Shown here piece after piece: positions 1 to 12,640 of a stretch of 64,000 nt of DNA. The DNA is from Urophycis tenuis (taxonomy: Eukaryota; Chordata; Actinopteri; Gadiformes; Phycidae): assembly GCA_036785325.1 (NCBI GenBank), contig JAXIVH010000018.1:3275498-3339497 (forward strand), written 5' to 3'. Position 1 is the first letter of the stretch. Each line of letters starts with the position of its first letter. The position numbers and the translations under genes were made by a program. The notes under the pieces are model-generated. The model saw only the letters and a list, made by a program, of their open reading frames with translations. It made no database searches and had not been told where the DNA came from.

Positions 1-1080
1 GAAAGGCCTGTTTTGAATGCCTTGCTGATGATGCTATTCGTGGCAATGGCTGCTTCTCTCACCCCCCCCCCCCCCCCCCACCCACCTTCCATCCCCCCAA
101 CCCTCCCTCCCCCTCTTGCCTTATTATCAGTATTAGACCCAGTAGTATGTGGAATAAATAGCTATCTTGAGCTGAGATCACTGAGAAGGATTTAAATAGC
201 TGTACCCTTGGATATTACTGTATCGCTCCCACAGACTCTGCATTGCCAGAGATTAGTCCTTGGTTCAGAACAACTGGCAAGACATCGAGACCCTCTCACT
301 CCCATGTCAACGCCGTTTCTTGGAAAATAATTAAATATAACGCACAATAATTTAACGGAACGCACACAACTGGAGGTGTTGAGTAACTGATAGGCCCTTG
401 TGTCTGATGGCTATGGGATATTATTCAGATTATGTAATGACATGACATTTTTTAATCACAGACAGGAAATGTGGGTAAGTAGGAAAACGTCAGAATGACA
501 ACAATCATCCGTTATGCTAAATAGGATACAACCACATAACTACAGTACACCATTTCAATGACATTAGACATCATAACTCAAGTGTAAGTTGTGTTAGGTT
601 GGTGAGTTGCAGGCAGTTCTTGATAACTTCAGCTACAGCAGGTACAAACAGTTGTTAGACGTGACACAGTGTTTTTGATTGTCCGGTCAGATGCTAAGTA
701 GGCCTCTGAAGTGGGCCTCCACACCAGCTCAAGCAACGAAGTCAACATTCAGTCACTTACAACTTACAGTCTGTTGGTGTGTATGAGTGGAATGAAGCTT
801 GCTTGGAGATATGCACAGTAGACATGTGGAGCTATCCACCTCCTCTGCCTCCTTCTCTCCTCTCTCCTCCTTTGATGTACAGTGTTTCAAGTCCAGTGCT
901 GACGTCGTCCAACAAACGATTTGTAGCTATATCACAGCATTTGGGATGCACTGCCTCGCATTCGTTCTGCAGATCAAACGCCATGTTTTATTAACATCTG
1001 AGAGCTATCTGACGGTGTGCTGCAGGCCATCTCAGAAAGGTCCCCTGAGCTGCTCAGCTCTGGAAGTGGGCAAGGGGTTC

Positions 1081-1111
<31 letters not shown>

Positions 1112-2990
1112 GGAGAGAGAGAGGGCCATGGTGTAGCCAGAGCAGGATGGGGTCCTTTTCCTTGTGCTTTGGAATGTTGCGTGGATTGGTGGAATTTTCT
1201 CACCCGTCTGTTAAAATGGCCGTGACCATTTCCATATTTGGGATTGTGAGACGATGCTAGGAACAGTCCAAGGGAAATACTAAGTCTAGTCATCGGGTTT
1301 TTATTTATCTAACATGAAATCAAATAAAAAAGTCACACTGACATGTTAAATTCAGTCCGTTGCAGCACACGTGTGTTACAACCAGTGTGGCTATATTTCA
1401 AACAGTAAGGTTACAGACAGCACAGTAGCTGTTGTTTATGTCAGAACACGTGGTGCAAAGCATCAGACGTCCTGGTCATTTAAGGTGAAAAAAAGAAAAT
1501 CTTCTAATTGTCAAGGTTTTGGCTTTAGTTTATAACCGAATAATTCCCTAATCCTCAGGAATGGAAAAGGATTTTTAGAACAGCAGTGGGTGGAATTCCA
1601 GGCCACCTGGACCAGGTGTATGCCAACAAGTCCTTCTGACCTTGAACACCTCATGTCCACCGGGGCAAGAAATCTGTATCGTTCGGGATCATGCATTACA
1701 ACACAGTACATCATAGGATAGGTTAATGATTGTTACCTTCTCTGGGAGGTGAGTTGCCGATATCAACGTATTCATAACAGGAACCTCTGAGACATTCCAA
1801 GGGAGTTTGTTTGAGGCAGATGAGGTATGGCTATTTAACTCCAGACTGGGGGGATTGTGTCTGGATGTGAGAGTCAAACATGGTGCTCAAACAATGTGAC
1901 ATGGAACAGTGCTTCTCCAGTGCCCATCACCACAACTGAGACATATTGTCAGATTGTGCTGCAGGATGTACTACAGTAGTACTTAATGCACTTCAGATGG
2001 ATATGACTTACGTGTTGCACTGCAGAATGTGTAAGACTACATTGTACTACGGACTTTACAACAGAAGTCTATACTACAGACCACAGATTGTGCTGCAGAC
2101 TGATATAGCACAGACTGTACTACTGATACAGACTGCTATATGGATAAACAAAATATAGACTATACTTCAAACTCCACACAACTTCACGCTATAGAGTTAA
2201 GACTGTCAACAGACCATACTGCAAACTGTTACACAGACAGCACTGCTGACTGCAGCCATGATGGTACTACACGCTGAAGCACAGACCATAAACAGAATAG
2301 ACTACACTACAAACTGTAATACCGACACTGCAACGGATTACAGACACTACAACACTACAAACTGTACGTCAACCTGCAAGAGACAGTACTGCACACTGTA
2401 CTGCAGGCTACAGTTTTGACTACCCACTGACCAGAGCACAAGCAGGAATAACATCAGGGTTTAAGGAATTGGCGCATTCTGGACCTGAATCAATACCACA
2501 TTTTATCTTCTCTTTCACTGTCTTCCTTCCCTTTCTCTCTCCTTTCCCATGGTTGAAAATAGATCACAGATGCAGGGTGAAATACAACAAAAGGTGGAGA
2601 TAGAAGAAGGTGAAAGCATGCATCACGAGTTGTGCTGTACATTTCCTATTCTTGTACAAGACCTAATCATATACATGTGGCAAGTGGATTAAGTATTCAA
2701 CACAGTTCAAGAGTTGTGCAATGAGAAGCCATTAACCAAATACTTTCTTTGGAAAATGGTATTCCCCTAGCTTTTTCCACAGCATTTAGCGTTAGTGCCA
2801 GTTGGCACAAGAGCACCCGTCTCAATGCTGGGGACATCGGCATCACGTTCTCGTTAATGCACATTCTACTGGTTCCCTCACCTCGGCCGCTGAGCACTAC
2901 CTCTACCTTTTACCATGTAGCCCTGGAGGACCCAGGAACATCTGGTCTCTTGATTGGGCCGTTCGTTTCACCCAACGCAAAGGTCCAGGG
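1..2990. other. Non-coding, no gene seen
   Basis: Contains a poly-C tract (61-79), a GA run (1080-1130) and, at about 1946-2410, a degenerate tandem of ACTGTACTACAGACT-like units. No conserved exon or RNA gene was recognised. It is 5' flank or a large intron of ltbp3. Confidence 0.6.
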
Positions 2991-3070
2991 TTCAAGCAAG
3001 ATGCACAACCTCTATTCCTAAATCACCTGTGTCCATTTTGAGGAAAGGATATTGTTGACCACATCTCCTC
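2991..3070 (+). repeat. Left copy of ~80-bp direct repeat flanking the SINE
   Basis: Runs from TTCAAGCAAGATGCACAACC to GTTGACCACAT..CTCCTC. The same sequence recurs after the SINE at 3336-3419 with a small insertion (CTAC) and a few substitutions. Confidence 0.85.
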
Positions 3071-3332
3071 TTTTTTTTTTAACCTTTATTTCACCAGGCT
3101 AGGCAGTTAAGAACAGATTCTTATTTACAATGCCGGCCTGCTGCCAGGCTGCTATGTTGCTATGTTCAGCAGCCCGGGGAGCAAGTTGGGGTTCAGTGTC
3201 TTTCTCAAGGACACTTCGACATGCAGACAGTTTTTGGAAGTGGGGATCGAGGGGATCAAACCTAGCCGACCCTATGGTTAGTGGATGACCCGCCCTGTCC
3301 ACCCGCTCTACCTCCTGAGCAACTGCCGCCCC
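3069..3332 (-). mobile_element. tRNA-derived SINE, full-length, minus strand
   Basis: Read on the minus strand it starts GGGGCGGCAGTTGCTCAG (box-A-like), has a box-B-like GGTTTGATCCCC, a unique body and a tail ..GAAATAAAGGTT plus A-run. An approximately 80-bp direct repeat flanks it. Confidence 0.8.
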
Positions 3333-3335
3333 ATC

Positions 3336-3419
3336 TTCAAGCAAGATGCACAACCTCTACCTATTCCTTAATCACCTGTGTCCATTTTGAGGAAAGGATA
3401 TTGTTGACCACATTTCCTC
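3336..3419 (+). repeat. Right copy of ~80-bp direct repeat flanking the SINE
   Basis: Starts TTCAAGCAAGATGCACAACC and ends GTTGACCACATTTCCTC. It is about 95% identical by eye to 2991-3070 and begins 4 nt after the SINE end. Confidence 0.85.
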
Positions 3420-4675
3420 ATTTATTAGAAGTGAGCCATTTAGGAGACTTAAACTATTTACAGTGAATTCAGATAGAGGTAATTTTGAGAGCATTCGAGA
3501 TGGTAGCGGTTAGGGCATCTTACTCTGGTAGTTCCAGAGTAAAGCTCTGGACACTGAAGGATCAAACCTTGACTGGAAATGGTTGAAAATCATAGCCACT
3601 ATGCGATCCTGCCCCACATACACTTTCACCATTCTACCATAGTCTGAAAATACACTTGATTACAACTGAGAAACTAGCTACCCATCCTCCCCAACATGGA
3701 AGCGTGAGATGGCTTATGGATATTCCAGGTTTTTCTTGCACCAGCTGAGTGATGTGGCCGCCCTTTGACCTCTGGGTAATTTGGTTTTGGTTTCCCCCCT
3801 CGGTTGGGATCACTCAGAGAGGAGCAAGGTTTGTTTTCCTACATTTAGGAGGAGGGTTTGCTTTGCCTTCCAAAGCCCCCTCCTCTCCCCCTCGCCCTAA
3901 CTTTCGCTCTCCCCAACACACACATACTCACTCTTTCCAACACAATCTCTCTCTCCTCCAAATCACTTCCTTCTCTCCCCCAACCCCTCTGTCCCTGGCC
4001 CCTGGTTCCAAGGCCGGAGTAAGAGGTGGTCCTGTATTGTGTTCATTCCTAGTGGTGAGATGTTAATAACTCCTTTGCATATTTATAGCTACAGACTAAA
4101 ACCTCGCTGCCTCATGTTTTCTATGAGAACGATATATGTTATAGCTGGTTTAATTTGGAGTATTTTCATTTAAGTTCCCCATTCATACATTGAATCAGGC
4201 AAATAATTGATGATCAAAGCTAACGCCACTCATACTTTTGACTACATTGGGACATTTTGAAAAGCCAGCACATCTGGATACAGATGGACGTGGTCCTGGA
4301 ATTCACATCTTCTGGTTTGGTAAACTAAACACAGCTCCAACGCAAAGCACCAATTACAGGTCTTCCTGAGGTGACAATGAGGGAATACTATGCGGGTATA
4401 TGTGTGTCTGTGCGTGACAGTGTCATTGTGTGTGTTGCTAGTGGTTGAAAGTTTTTGCAATCTATTTCAACCTATCTCAAACAGTCCCCTCTCCTATCTT
4501 TAACCCAGAGAACCATGCAGAAACTGAGTCATTGTTTAAAGTTGTTTAAAGCCACCATGGAATGCGATCGCTCACCGATGTGCAACGACGACACACGGGT
4601 TCTGAGCCCTCAGCTGTGAACCAGGGTGAACCGAGGTGGAGCGCCCACAGCCCGGCCCTGCTGTCACGGGTTAGG
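3420..4675. other. Non-coding, no gene seen
   Basis: Holds a weak tRNA-derived SINE relic near 3494-3610 (GGATGAA-type box B: GGATCAAACC) and a CT-rich stretch at 3880-3990. Nothing else was recognised. Confidence 0.5.
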
Positions 4676-4865
4676 AGCCCGGATGTGGAGGCCAAGGGTT
4701 TGAGGCCCAGAGGTCAATGTTTTGAGGTCTGGATGTCATAGGCTTGAGTCCTGGAGGTATACGGTTTGAGACCTTGATGTCTTAAGGTTTGAGACATGGA
4801 GGTCTAAAGTTTGAGGCCTGGGAGTCTATGGTTTGAGGCCTGGAGGTCTATGGTTTGAGGCCTTG
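4676..4865 (+). repeat. 22-bp minisatellite abutting the gap
   Basis: About eight degenerate units around GGTTTGAGGCCTGGAGGTCT. The last three are nearly identical with period 22. The array runs straight into the gap, which suggests that array collapse caused it. Confidence 0.8.
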
Positions 4866-5065
4866 NNNNNNNNNNNNNNNNNNNNNNNNNNNNNNNNNNN
4901 NNNNNNNNNNNNNNNNNNNNNNNNNNNNNNNNNNNNNNNNNNNNNNNNNNNNNNNNNNNNNNNNNNNNNNNNNNNNNNNNNNNNNNNNNNNNNNNNNNNN
5001 NNNNNNNNNNNNNNNNNNNNNNNNNNNNNNNNNNNNNNNNNNNNNNNNNNNNNNNNNNNNNNNNN
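4866..5065. other. Assembly gap (200 N)
   Basis: A run of exactly 200 N, probably a placeholder of unknown true length. It interrupts a tandem repeat of about 22 bp that precedes it. Any sequence here, including a missing ltbp3 exon, cannot be judged. Confidence 0.97.
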
Positions 5066-5084
5066 ATTCACGCAAGTATTTATT

Positions 5085-5440
5085 TGATTTCAATCGTTGA
5101 CTTCAGATACACCGAGTCATTGAGGAGCAGGTAGGGGACAGGACATCTTGCACAGAGATGACCACTGGGTTAGGTCGGGGATCAAACCCAGCACCTTTCG
5201 GTAGGGAGCCAAAAACCAAAACGACTACCCTGGTCTCACCCCGCACACACCCACTAACGTTTCATTTAGCAGACGCTCTTCATCTGGTCCACACTCAATA
5301 CAGACAGAGGTCAGCAAGAGGAGCAGGTACCGGTCTAGTGTCTTGCTCAAGGATCAGACATCACAGACTGCGACCCGGTGCATTTCGGTTAGGAGCAAAC
5401 ACCCAAACCACTGTTCTCGGCTCTCCGTGCGCACATCGCG
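5085..5440 (-). mobile_element. Two degraded SINE-like fragments, minus strand
   Basis: Two pieces (about 5085-5236 and 5255-5440) each carry the complement of a box-B-like GGGTTTGATCCC or similar. The second starts with TTAGCAGACGCTCTT, the complement of the common teleost SINE end. Both are degraded. Confidence 0.5.
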
Positions 5441-6180
5441 TACTGTACAAACAATGAGACGCGTCAGTGTTTGACGCGACTGTAATCATGGATGTTTTGG
5501 GAGCATTGTTGGCGCTGGCTGGCGAAGCCAACATTGTTTGGGCACCATCGCTGCGGTCCATCAACTCAACCCCTAAACTCCTCAACCTTGTGTTCCCGAC
5601 GAGGCTGAGCCAGCGCACGGCATTTTGGGAAGAATATTTCGGGAGAAGGGACCTGCAAGTCTGTAAGGCTTTTCTTTTGTTGGTGTCTGCACTTTTTTGT
5701 TTTTTGAGAGCGCCACCACTTGTTATGTCATTCACTCTGAGCGGCTGGCACCGCTGTGGGCCTGTGACACAATCCGCCGGCCCAGTATTTTCCCATGTGG
5801 TTCGCTCCCAGCCCACAGGCCTCGCAGAGCGTGGGCGTATTTGGGCCCGTGGTTTTCTCGTTGCGTTGGACCGTAAATGGAAGCGCGTCACGAAATGAAA
5901 GCACTTTTCCACCCCCCCCCCATTCGCACGTCACCATGGTCTATCTCTAGATGCTCACCGAGGCCTGCTTTGCCCTGTTCTGCACTCCGGTTTTGGTGTG
6001 CGCTGAGAGACGCTCGTGTCGACATGGATCCCTGGAGCCGGCCAACGTTGGCGATCAAACAAAATCTACAAGGTGTTATGGTGAACTGGATTTGGGAGAT
6101 AATGTATTTTTTATACCTAAGTATTTAGTCAAAGCAAACTTCCAAACACTTCGCTCTCCGCGCAGTGTGCTGTGAGGCCT
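5441..6180 (+). other. CpG-containing segment with unrecognised 143-codon ORF
   Basis: Richer in CpG than its surroundings. An ATG-started frame at 5467-5898 (MFDATVIMDVLGALLALAG..., ..TAFWEEYFGRRDLQ..) is open for 143 codons and has a donor-like CT|GTAAGG at about 5662. I recognise no family. The EYFGRRDL stretch loosely suggests transposase-like text but is not evidence. It may be chance, an exon or a relic. Confidence 0.25.
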
Positions 6181-6599
6181 TTGAACTTTAGCTCTCAGAG
6201 CTATAATTTGTTGTTTTTTGTTCGGGGGGAATGTTTGAGCTGGGCGGGTGTAGCTGTGGCTGAGCGGTGTGGTGGGGGAGAGATGACAGACAGACAGACA
6301 CCCAGATAGACAGCCTGACAGACTTACCAGCTAGATGACCAGATGCCCACCATCCATTTTCTCTCCTTCATTCATAGATTTCATTACCCCCACCCCCCCC
6401 CCCCCCCCCCCCCTTGGGAATTTGTGGTTTATTTGTGTTCGGTGAGTTTCTGACTCGGTGTGTTTATGAACACATCAGGGCTCAGTGCACCCGCCAGGGA
6501 AACTGTAGCTCCTGCTGCTTTTACATTCTTGCCCTGCCGTTGTCTTGTTCTCGCTCTCCCCCCTTTTGTACTTTGTACCTGATATGTGATATTTCAAAA

Positions 6600-6601
6600 C
6601 A

Positions 6602-6641
<40 letters not shown>

Positions 6642-6792
6642 CTCTGCGACTCCCTCTCCGTCTCGCTCAGTCGCTCACTGTCTACCTCATTCCCTCTCCC
6701 CGGCTCTTTCTCTCTGGCTCTGTCTGGTCCTTTCTCCCTCTCGCTCTCTCTGTCGCTCTCTCCCCGTCTCGCATGTCTCGTTCTCTTGCTCT

Positions 6793-6828
<36 letters not shown>

Positions 6829-7449
6829 TGTCTCTCTCTGTCTCTCTCTCGCTCTCTCTTTCTCTCTCTCTCTCTCTCGCTTGTCTCTCTCTGTCTCTCT
6901 CTCGCTCTCTCTTTCTCTCTCGCTCTCTCTGTCGCTCTCTCCCCGTCTCGCATGTCTCGTTCTCTGGCTCTGTGTGTCTCTCTCTCTCTCTCTCTCTCTC
7001 GCTTGTCTCTCTCTGTCTCTCTCTCGCTCTCTCTCGCTCTCTCTTTCTCTCTCTCTCTCTCTCGCTTGTCTCTCTCTGTCTCTCTCCTCGCTCTCTCTTT
7101 CTCTCTCGCTCTCTCTGTCGCTCTCTCCCCGTCTCGCATGTCTCGTTCTCTGGCTCTGTGTGTCTCTCTCTCTCTCTCTCGCTTGTCTCTCTCTGTCTCT
7201 CTCTCGCTCTCTCTTTCTCTGTCTGTCTCTCTCGCTTGTCTCTCTCTCTCACTCTCACTTTCTCTCTCTCTCACTCTCTCTCTCTCTCTCTCTCTCTCTG
7301 GCTCTCTCTCACTTCTCTCTCTGGCTCTCTGTCTCTTTCTCTCTCTCTGGCTCTCTCTCTCTCTCTCTCTCTGTCTCTCTGTCTCGGTGTAACCATTTGC
7401 ATGCTGTAATATTTTATCTTAACATTGTTGGGATGCCTTTCGATGAAGT

Positions 7450-7511
<62 letters not shown>

Positions 7512-7533
7512 TCTCCCTCTCTCTCTGTCTCTG

Positions 7534-7609
<76 letters not shown>

Positions 7610-7652
7610 GTCCCTCTCTCTCTGTCTATCTCTCTCTCTCTCTCTCTCTCGG
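6600..7652 (+). repeat. CT-rich satellite block with ~180-bp higher-order unit
   Basis: About 1 kb of (CT)n-based sequence. The landmark CCGTCTCGCATGTCTCGTTC occurs at about 6763, 6942 and 7128, i.e. with about 180-bp spacing. A 50-bp unique segment (7389-7448) divides it from a second CT block. The long Ser/Leu and Arg/Glu frames here are low-complexity artefacts. Confidence 0.9.
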
Positions 7653-7837
7653 CCAGCAACAACTGCTGCTGCCGCTGCTCCCCGTCTCACGCCACGGCAG
7701 CGGCGGCCCTGCGGCGGCCGGCCGCAGCCCTCCACGCTCCTCAGCAACGCGTTCCACGGATCAAATTTGATTTGGATTGAAACATGACGTGACGAGGAAG
7801 GAACTCTTTCTGTTTTTAGACGTTTGAAACTCTCTCC

Positions 7838-7870
<33 letters not shown>

Positions 7871-7989
7871 CCTCTCTGCCACCCACATCTCCCCGCGGTC
7901 CGGTCGGTCGGATCCCCTGAGTCCTGACCAGAATCCATCACCGCTCTGAACGTAACCAGGCCGCCTTCCCTTGATTGGTTAAAAATAAA

Positions 7990-8180
7990 CCATGACGGAC
8001 TGACTGACAGACACGCAGGGGCCCGCGAGCCAGACAAACAGGCAGACAGACAGACAGACAGGCAGGCAGGCGTGCAGACGCGCAGAAAAAAACATGGCGT
8101 ACACGCATGGACAGACAGACGCAAATGACAGACAGCAAGACAGGCAGGCAGGTAGACACGGACAGAAAGGCCGGCAGACA
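7990..8180 (+). repeat. (CAGA/CAGG)n-like degenerate tetranucleotide tract
   Basis: Runs of GACAGACAGGCAGGCAGG interrupted by unique words across about 190 bp. It sits after the CT blocks at 7450-7652 and 7832-7876. Confidence 0.8.
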
Positions 8181-11100
8181 AGCAGTTAATGGCAGTTATT
8201 CATTCATCTGAATTGGCTCAATTTCATTTTTCTTTTACAAAGTATAGCAAATAGGAAAAAAATATTTCCACCCCAGCAATAACAACCAGCCAAGGGGATA
8301 CTTTGTTGGCTTCACATTCCACCAGGCAAACCTAACCTGCCTAAAACCTTTAATGACACACCGACCTGACTGTGAGGAATGCACCGGGCCCTTGGTGATG
8401 AAGGAGGGGTGAAATACAGGCTTGCTGTCATGGTTGGAACTTGACATTCTCACTATTTGATATTCAGCCATGATTGGGAGAACATTCTGTCATGGATTAC
8501 AGATGATTGGGCTAATGGAGTTCTTAAAGGGAAAATCAAACCTGAAAGGTTTGAACTCACTTTAAGAGTTGGCCGGCTCCCATGAGCTCAATGCTGCGTC
8601 TGTACCCTTCTCACCGTCTAACTATAGCATCATCATAGACAACAACAAACATGCATGCACGCACATGAATACACACGCACACAAACGCACACCCACACAC
8701 ACACACAAATGCATGCACACACACACACATGCACATACTCCCTCCTACACGCACACCCACACACACACACACACACACACACCATCTAGCACCATCTAGT
8801 AACACAGAAACAAGTTAACAACTATGTTAAATAAATACTGTTGGGTTAGTATGTTAATTGGCTTCACACTCAATTAAGTCAATTCAAAGGAAGGCGGTTT
8901 TGGGGAACGGGAACACTGCGGGAAAAAAAGCGCTTAAGAAGTGAAGAACACTGAAGAATCATGTTTTTTTGTGGGAGGGAATTTCAAGACGTCTTCAGTT
9001 GGGGAATAAATGAGTTGTTGTGCGTGCACGGCCGGGGTAGATGGGTGTCTGGAACAGCGATGACACGGAGATGAGATGTCTCGCTTGACACGGCAATTAA
9101 GCGAGCGTATGATTATGTGGAGTTCACATGGAGCGTGGTGTCGCCGAGCGCTCAGCGTGACCCCTGGGTTCCCCGCCGTCTGCAGGCCAGATGGAGGCGG
9201 CGGTGGTGGCGGCGGTGTCGTCGGAAGCTGCAGGCTGACCTCCTCCTCCTCCTCGTCCTCCTCCTCCTCCTCCTCCTCCTCCATCTCTGATGCGACACAG
9301 TGTTGGGGGGAGGGGGGGGGATCCTCTGAAACGGGTTTGGGTGTTAACTGTCACCGTGACAACTGTGTTATCAACGGCCGCGTGTCAACCCGCCGGTTCC
9401 CAGCCCGGCGACGGTGTGGTCACCGAGGCAACCGGGCTCAGGTACAGGTGTGTTGACCGCGAGCGACCGTCTGAGAAATTGCCCCAGTGTGTCTATCGGT
9501 GCGTTTACAGGCAGAGGGGAAACCCTCTTCCAAAGGCCGGGTTTCCAAACTGCCATGTAAGGCGAAGCCTGGTTTTGGAAACTTGGTTTCAACTTGGAAA
9601 GTATGGAAAACCCATCCCTCCAGTAGACAGACACTTGATCCTAAAAAAACTGAAGCTTTGTACTAGCTTGGTATTTCTAACCTTCTCTTCTCCAGCCTCA
9701 CTGTTTAAAAACAGCATTCCCAAACGCTGTAATCGTCACTTTATTGTCACTTTTATCAAAAGGCCAGCCAGCCGCGTCATGTGAGTTTCTGGAATAGACA
9801 TTGGGGGCGTTTTTATTTTCTCTCTCCCTCTCTCTCTTTCTCTTTGTCCGAGGGTCTGATCTCACTGCGGCGATTTTCCTGCCAAACAGACACTTTCCTG
9901 GGCTCGAACCTCTCCTACGCGCTCTCCCTCCTCGCTCTGGCTCCCATAATCCCCTTTTGGAAAGTAGCGGTTACCGCCCCTGTCTCTCTCTTGCGGTTTC
10001 TCCCTTTATTTTTGCGTCTGCAATCCTAATTTTACACCGCCAGCCCCCACCTCCACCCACCACCCACTCCCTCCCCCCCCTGGCTGCTCGCTCCCTCACC
10101 AAACGCTCCCGAGTCGCACGCCCCGAGCTGCGGTAGAGCCCCGAGTGGTTGGAATATTCGTTGGCTGGGTTAAGTCTCTCCTGTATGCTAGCCTCTGGTC
10201 TCCTCCACCACCACCACCACCACCACCACCCTCGCAGCCACTAGCAAGCTGCTACCTGCCCACCAGTGCAGCACCAGGTTTATAGAGCCTTGCCAGACTC
10301 ACGACTCACCGTGGATATCAGTGAGCTGGATGTGATCTCCACCCTGGACCATGGCTGTAGATGGTGTTTGTGATCTCCTTCTATGCCTGAAGGTGTTCAT
10401 TCCGCCCACCCCACTTGTATTTTACAGATGTTTTAGAGACACGTAAGCTGTGGACCAATGGGAACCCATATAGAACTCTGTTCATTCTAGAATCTAGAAT
10501 ATTAATGCTCTCTGGAATATTCTCTATTCCCTATTCTTCTATATATTCCCCGTTGTGTTGAAAATATCTGGACTCGTCCATGGAAACTAGTAGATGTTTT
10601 TGTCGCCTTCCAATGTAGATTTGCGTCAAGTCATTGTTATCCAACTGTACCGTTGGTTCGTGTCCGCTTTAATTGGTGAATATAATTTAATTGTAACATC
10701 AAACCAATGCAAGCATAGGACGATGAGTAACAGGAAAATAGCAGTGCAGGCTTTTGGCAAGCTAAACATTCATGGCAGTAGAGGGTAATTACTAATGACT
10801 CAGTCAAATGTCAAAATAATACCATACATTGTTATTATACAGGCCTTAACCGACTTTTATTTTTACACCCTGTTTTGCCCTGTTTTATATTCAGTGTATG
10901 TCTTTGTTGGTTTAGTTTAATCCTGTGTTTGGCTGATTACCTCTTTGTGTATGTGTTTGTGTGCGTGTGTGTGTGTGTGTGTGAAGATGTACCCGCTGTG
11001 ATAAAAGTGATCTGGTCCCTCATTACGCTGTGGGCCAGACTGCCTGGCAGTTCACCCTGATCACTTCCATGTGTGCACGCTTGGCTCAGCCGTGAGCAGA

Positions 11101-12482
11101 GAGGCCTACCTCTCCTCTCTCTTCTCCTCAACTCTCCTGGCGTCTCCTCTCCTCAGTCCACTCCTGGCCTCTCCTCTCCTCTCCTCTCCTCTCCTATCTC
11201 CTCTCCTATCCTCTGCTCTCTCCACTCTTCTCCTCTTCTCTTCGTTCCTTTATTCTCCTCCCCGAACCTGTCCTCATTTCTACTCCTCTCATCTTCTCTC
11301 CCTGCCACTCCTTCAACTCCTCATCCATGGTTGAGTGGGGCACCAGGACCCGAAGCTCTCTAACGTGATGTGTGTTAAAAAGGCCCGATGACGATGAAGA
11401 TGTTGTTTTGGAATGGTGGTAGAAAACCGTTACGCAGGCTTAAACATGGCAAGTTTTCCGTTGTTTTCTGTTGAATTTACATTTCGCCAGTAACACAACG
11501 CCGTCCGCGGAGGGGTTCAGTTTGTTCTGAACGTCCATCCAGAAGACGTTGGTCTTCCTCTCATTGTTCACGTGAGGGAGTGACACACAATGGTTCTTTT
11601 GAACAGCAATACACAAACCCAATAAATCAGTTGGGAACGAGCTAGACACCACGAATCTCTCTCTCTCTTTCTCTCTCTCTCTCTGGCTACGAGATGTGCC
11701 GTGAGGTTTCTGCCCATATGTTGGTAAAACCCTGTCGAAGTGACCCCAGCCGAACCTGCTCCCTCTGAGACTTGTTGGGCCCGTTAATCCATCAACCCCG
11801 GTAAGCTTTGACAAGGATACAATCCAAAGAGGGTTTTTTTTTTTTTTTAAGGAATGCCATGCCACTCTGCTACTATAGCTTTATGAATGAGGCTCAGGAA
11901 TGCATGGTGCTGCGCTGAGATAGGTTGCACACATAATCAGGACTGTACATGTAAACCGTGGACCCAATGATCGTCTGGAAGACTCTCTTCCTGCCGTAAT
12001 CTTGTCTAAAATCTTCCTTCCAGAATGTTGTTTCCACTGTATTCACTCGAATTGTCTCTCTCGGAACCCATATTTCCATGATTGAAATGTTCTCTCTGAA
12101 AGCTTCCTACGAGGATATCCCCTTTCAAATCATCACTCTGGATTATGATATTCATATTCATATATTTATCATATTCCTTCTGGAATATGATGTCTGTAGT
12201 CTGCCTTCTACAATATTCCCCTGCTGAACCATATCTAAATTATCTTTCTCCTGGAGTCCTCTCTACCATCCTATCACTAGAATGTTCTGAAAATCTAACG
12301 TCTGATCTCTTAACTTTTAATGGCTATTTCGGAATCCCCCCCCCCTCACTAAAATCTCTCGACGCGTTTCCAATACCCGTTCCTCTCTAGAATCGTCCGT
12401 ACGTCCTCCCTCTTCTAGAGTTCTCCTCTAGCGTCGTCCTCTGCTGGCGTCCCGCCATTTATCCCCCTCTCTCCTCCTTGTG
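8181..12482. other. Non-coding, no supported gene
   Basis: Contains CA tracts (8648-8780), a CpG/GGC-CCT-rich stretch (9060-9460) with (CCT)n at 9240-9282, (CCA)n at 10205-10231, GT at 10957-10982 and CTCCT repeats at 11100-11240. I looked for the LTBP N-terminal exon (signal peptide, then KVVF..C-K-TC..GQC) and did not find it. It is probably ltbp3 5' flank or first intron. Confidence 0.5.
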
Positions 12483-12640
12483 GAACGGCTGTAGCTCAGT
12501 GTGTAGAGCGGGTGGACAGAGCGGGTCGTCCACTAACTGTAGGGTCGGGGGTTCGATCCCCTTGAACCCCCCCCCCTCCAACTGTCCCACAAATGTACTG
12601 ATTGTAAGTGGCTTTGGACAAAAGCGTCTGCTAAATGCCC
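12483..12640 (+). mobile_element. tRNA-derived SINE next to ltbp3 exon 1 acceptor
   Basis: GGCTGTAGCTCAGTGTGTAG (box A), GGGTTCGATCCCC-type box B and the 3' end GACAAAAGCGTCTGCTAAATG. It ends only about 37 bp before the exon start at 12677, so it lies in the branch-point/polypyrimidine neighbourhood. Confidence 0.8.

Noticed and set aside
6414..7888. Very long Ser/Leu-rich (+) and Arg/Glu-rich (-) reading frames
   Set aside because: They are translations of (CT)n/(GA)n satellite without start context, domains or conservation.
9290..9784. 164-codon frame beginning with a signal-peptide-like segment, considered as the ltbp3 first exon
   Set aside because: No LTBP N-terminal Cys motif follows, no convincing donor in the right phase was seen, and the start lies in poly-G repeat sequence.
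12483..12565. Possible tRNA gene (box A and box B present)
   Set aside because: It carries the SINE body and 3' end and recurs at 56445 and, in minus orientation, at 3069 and 23990; it is SINE, not a functional tRNA.
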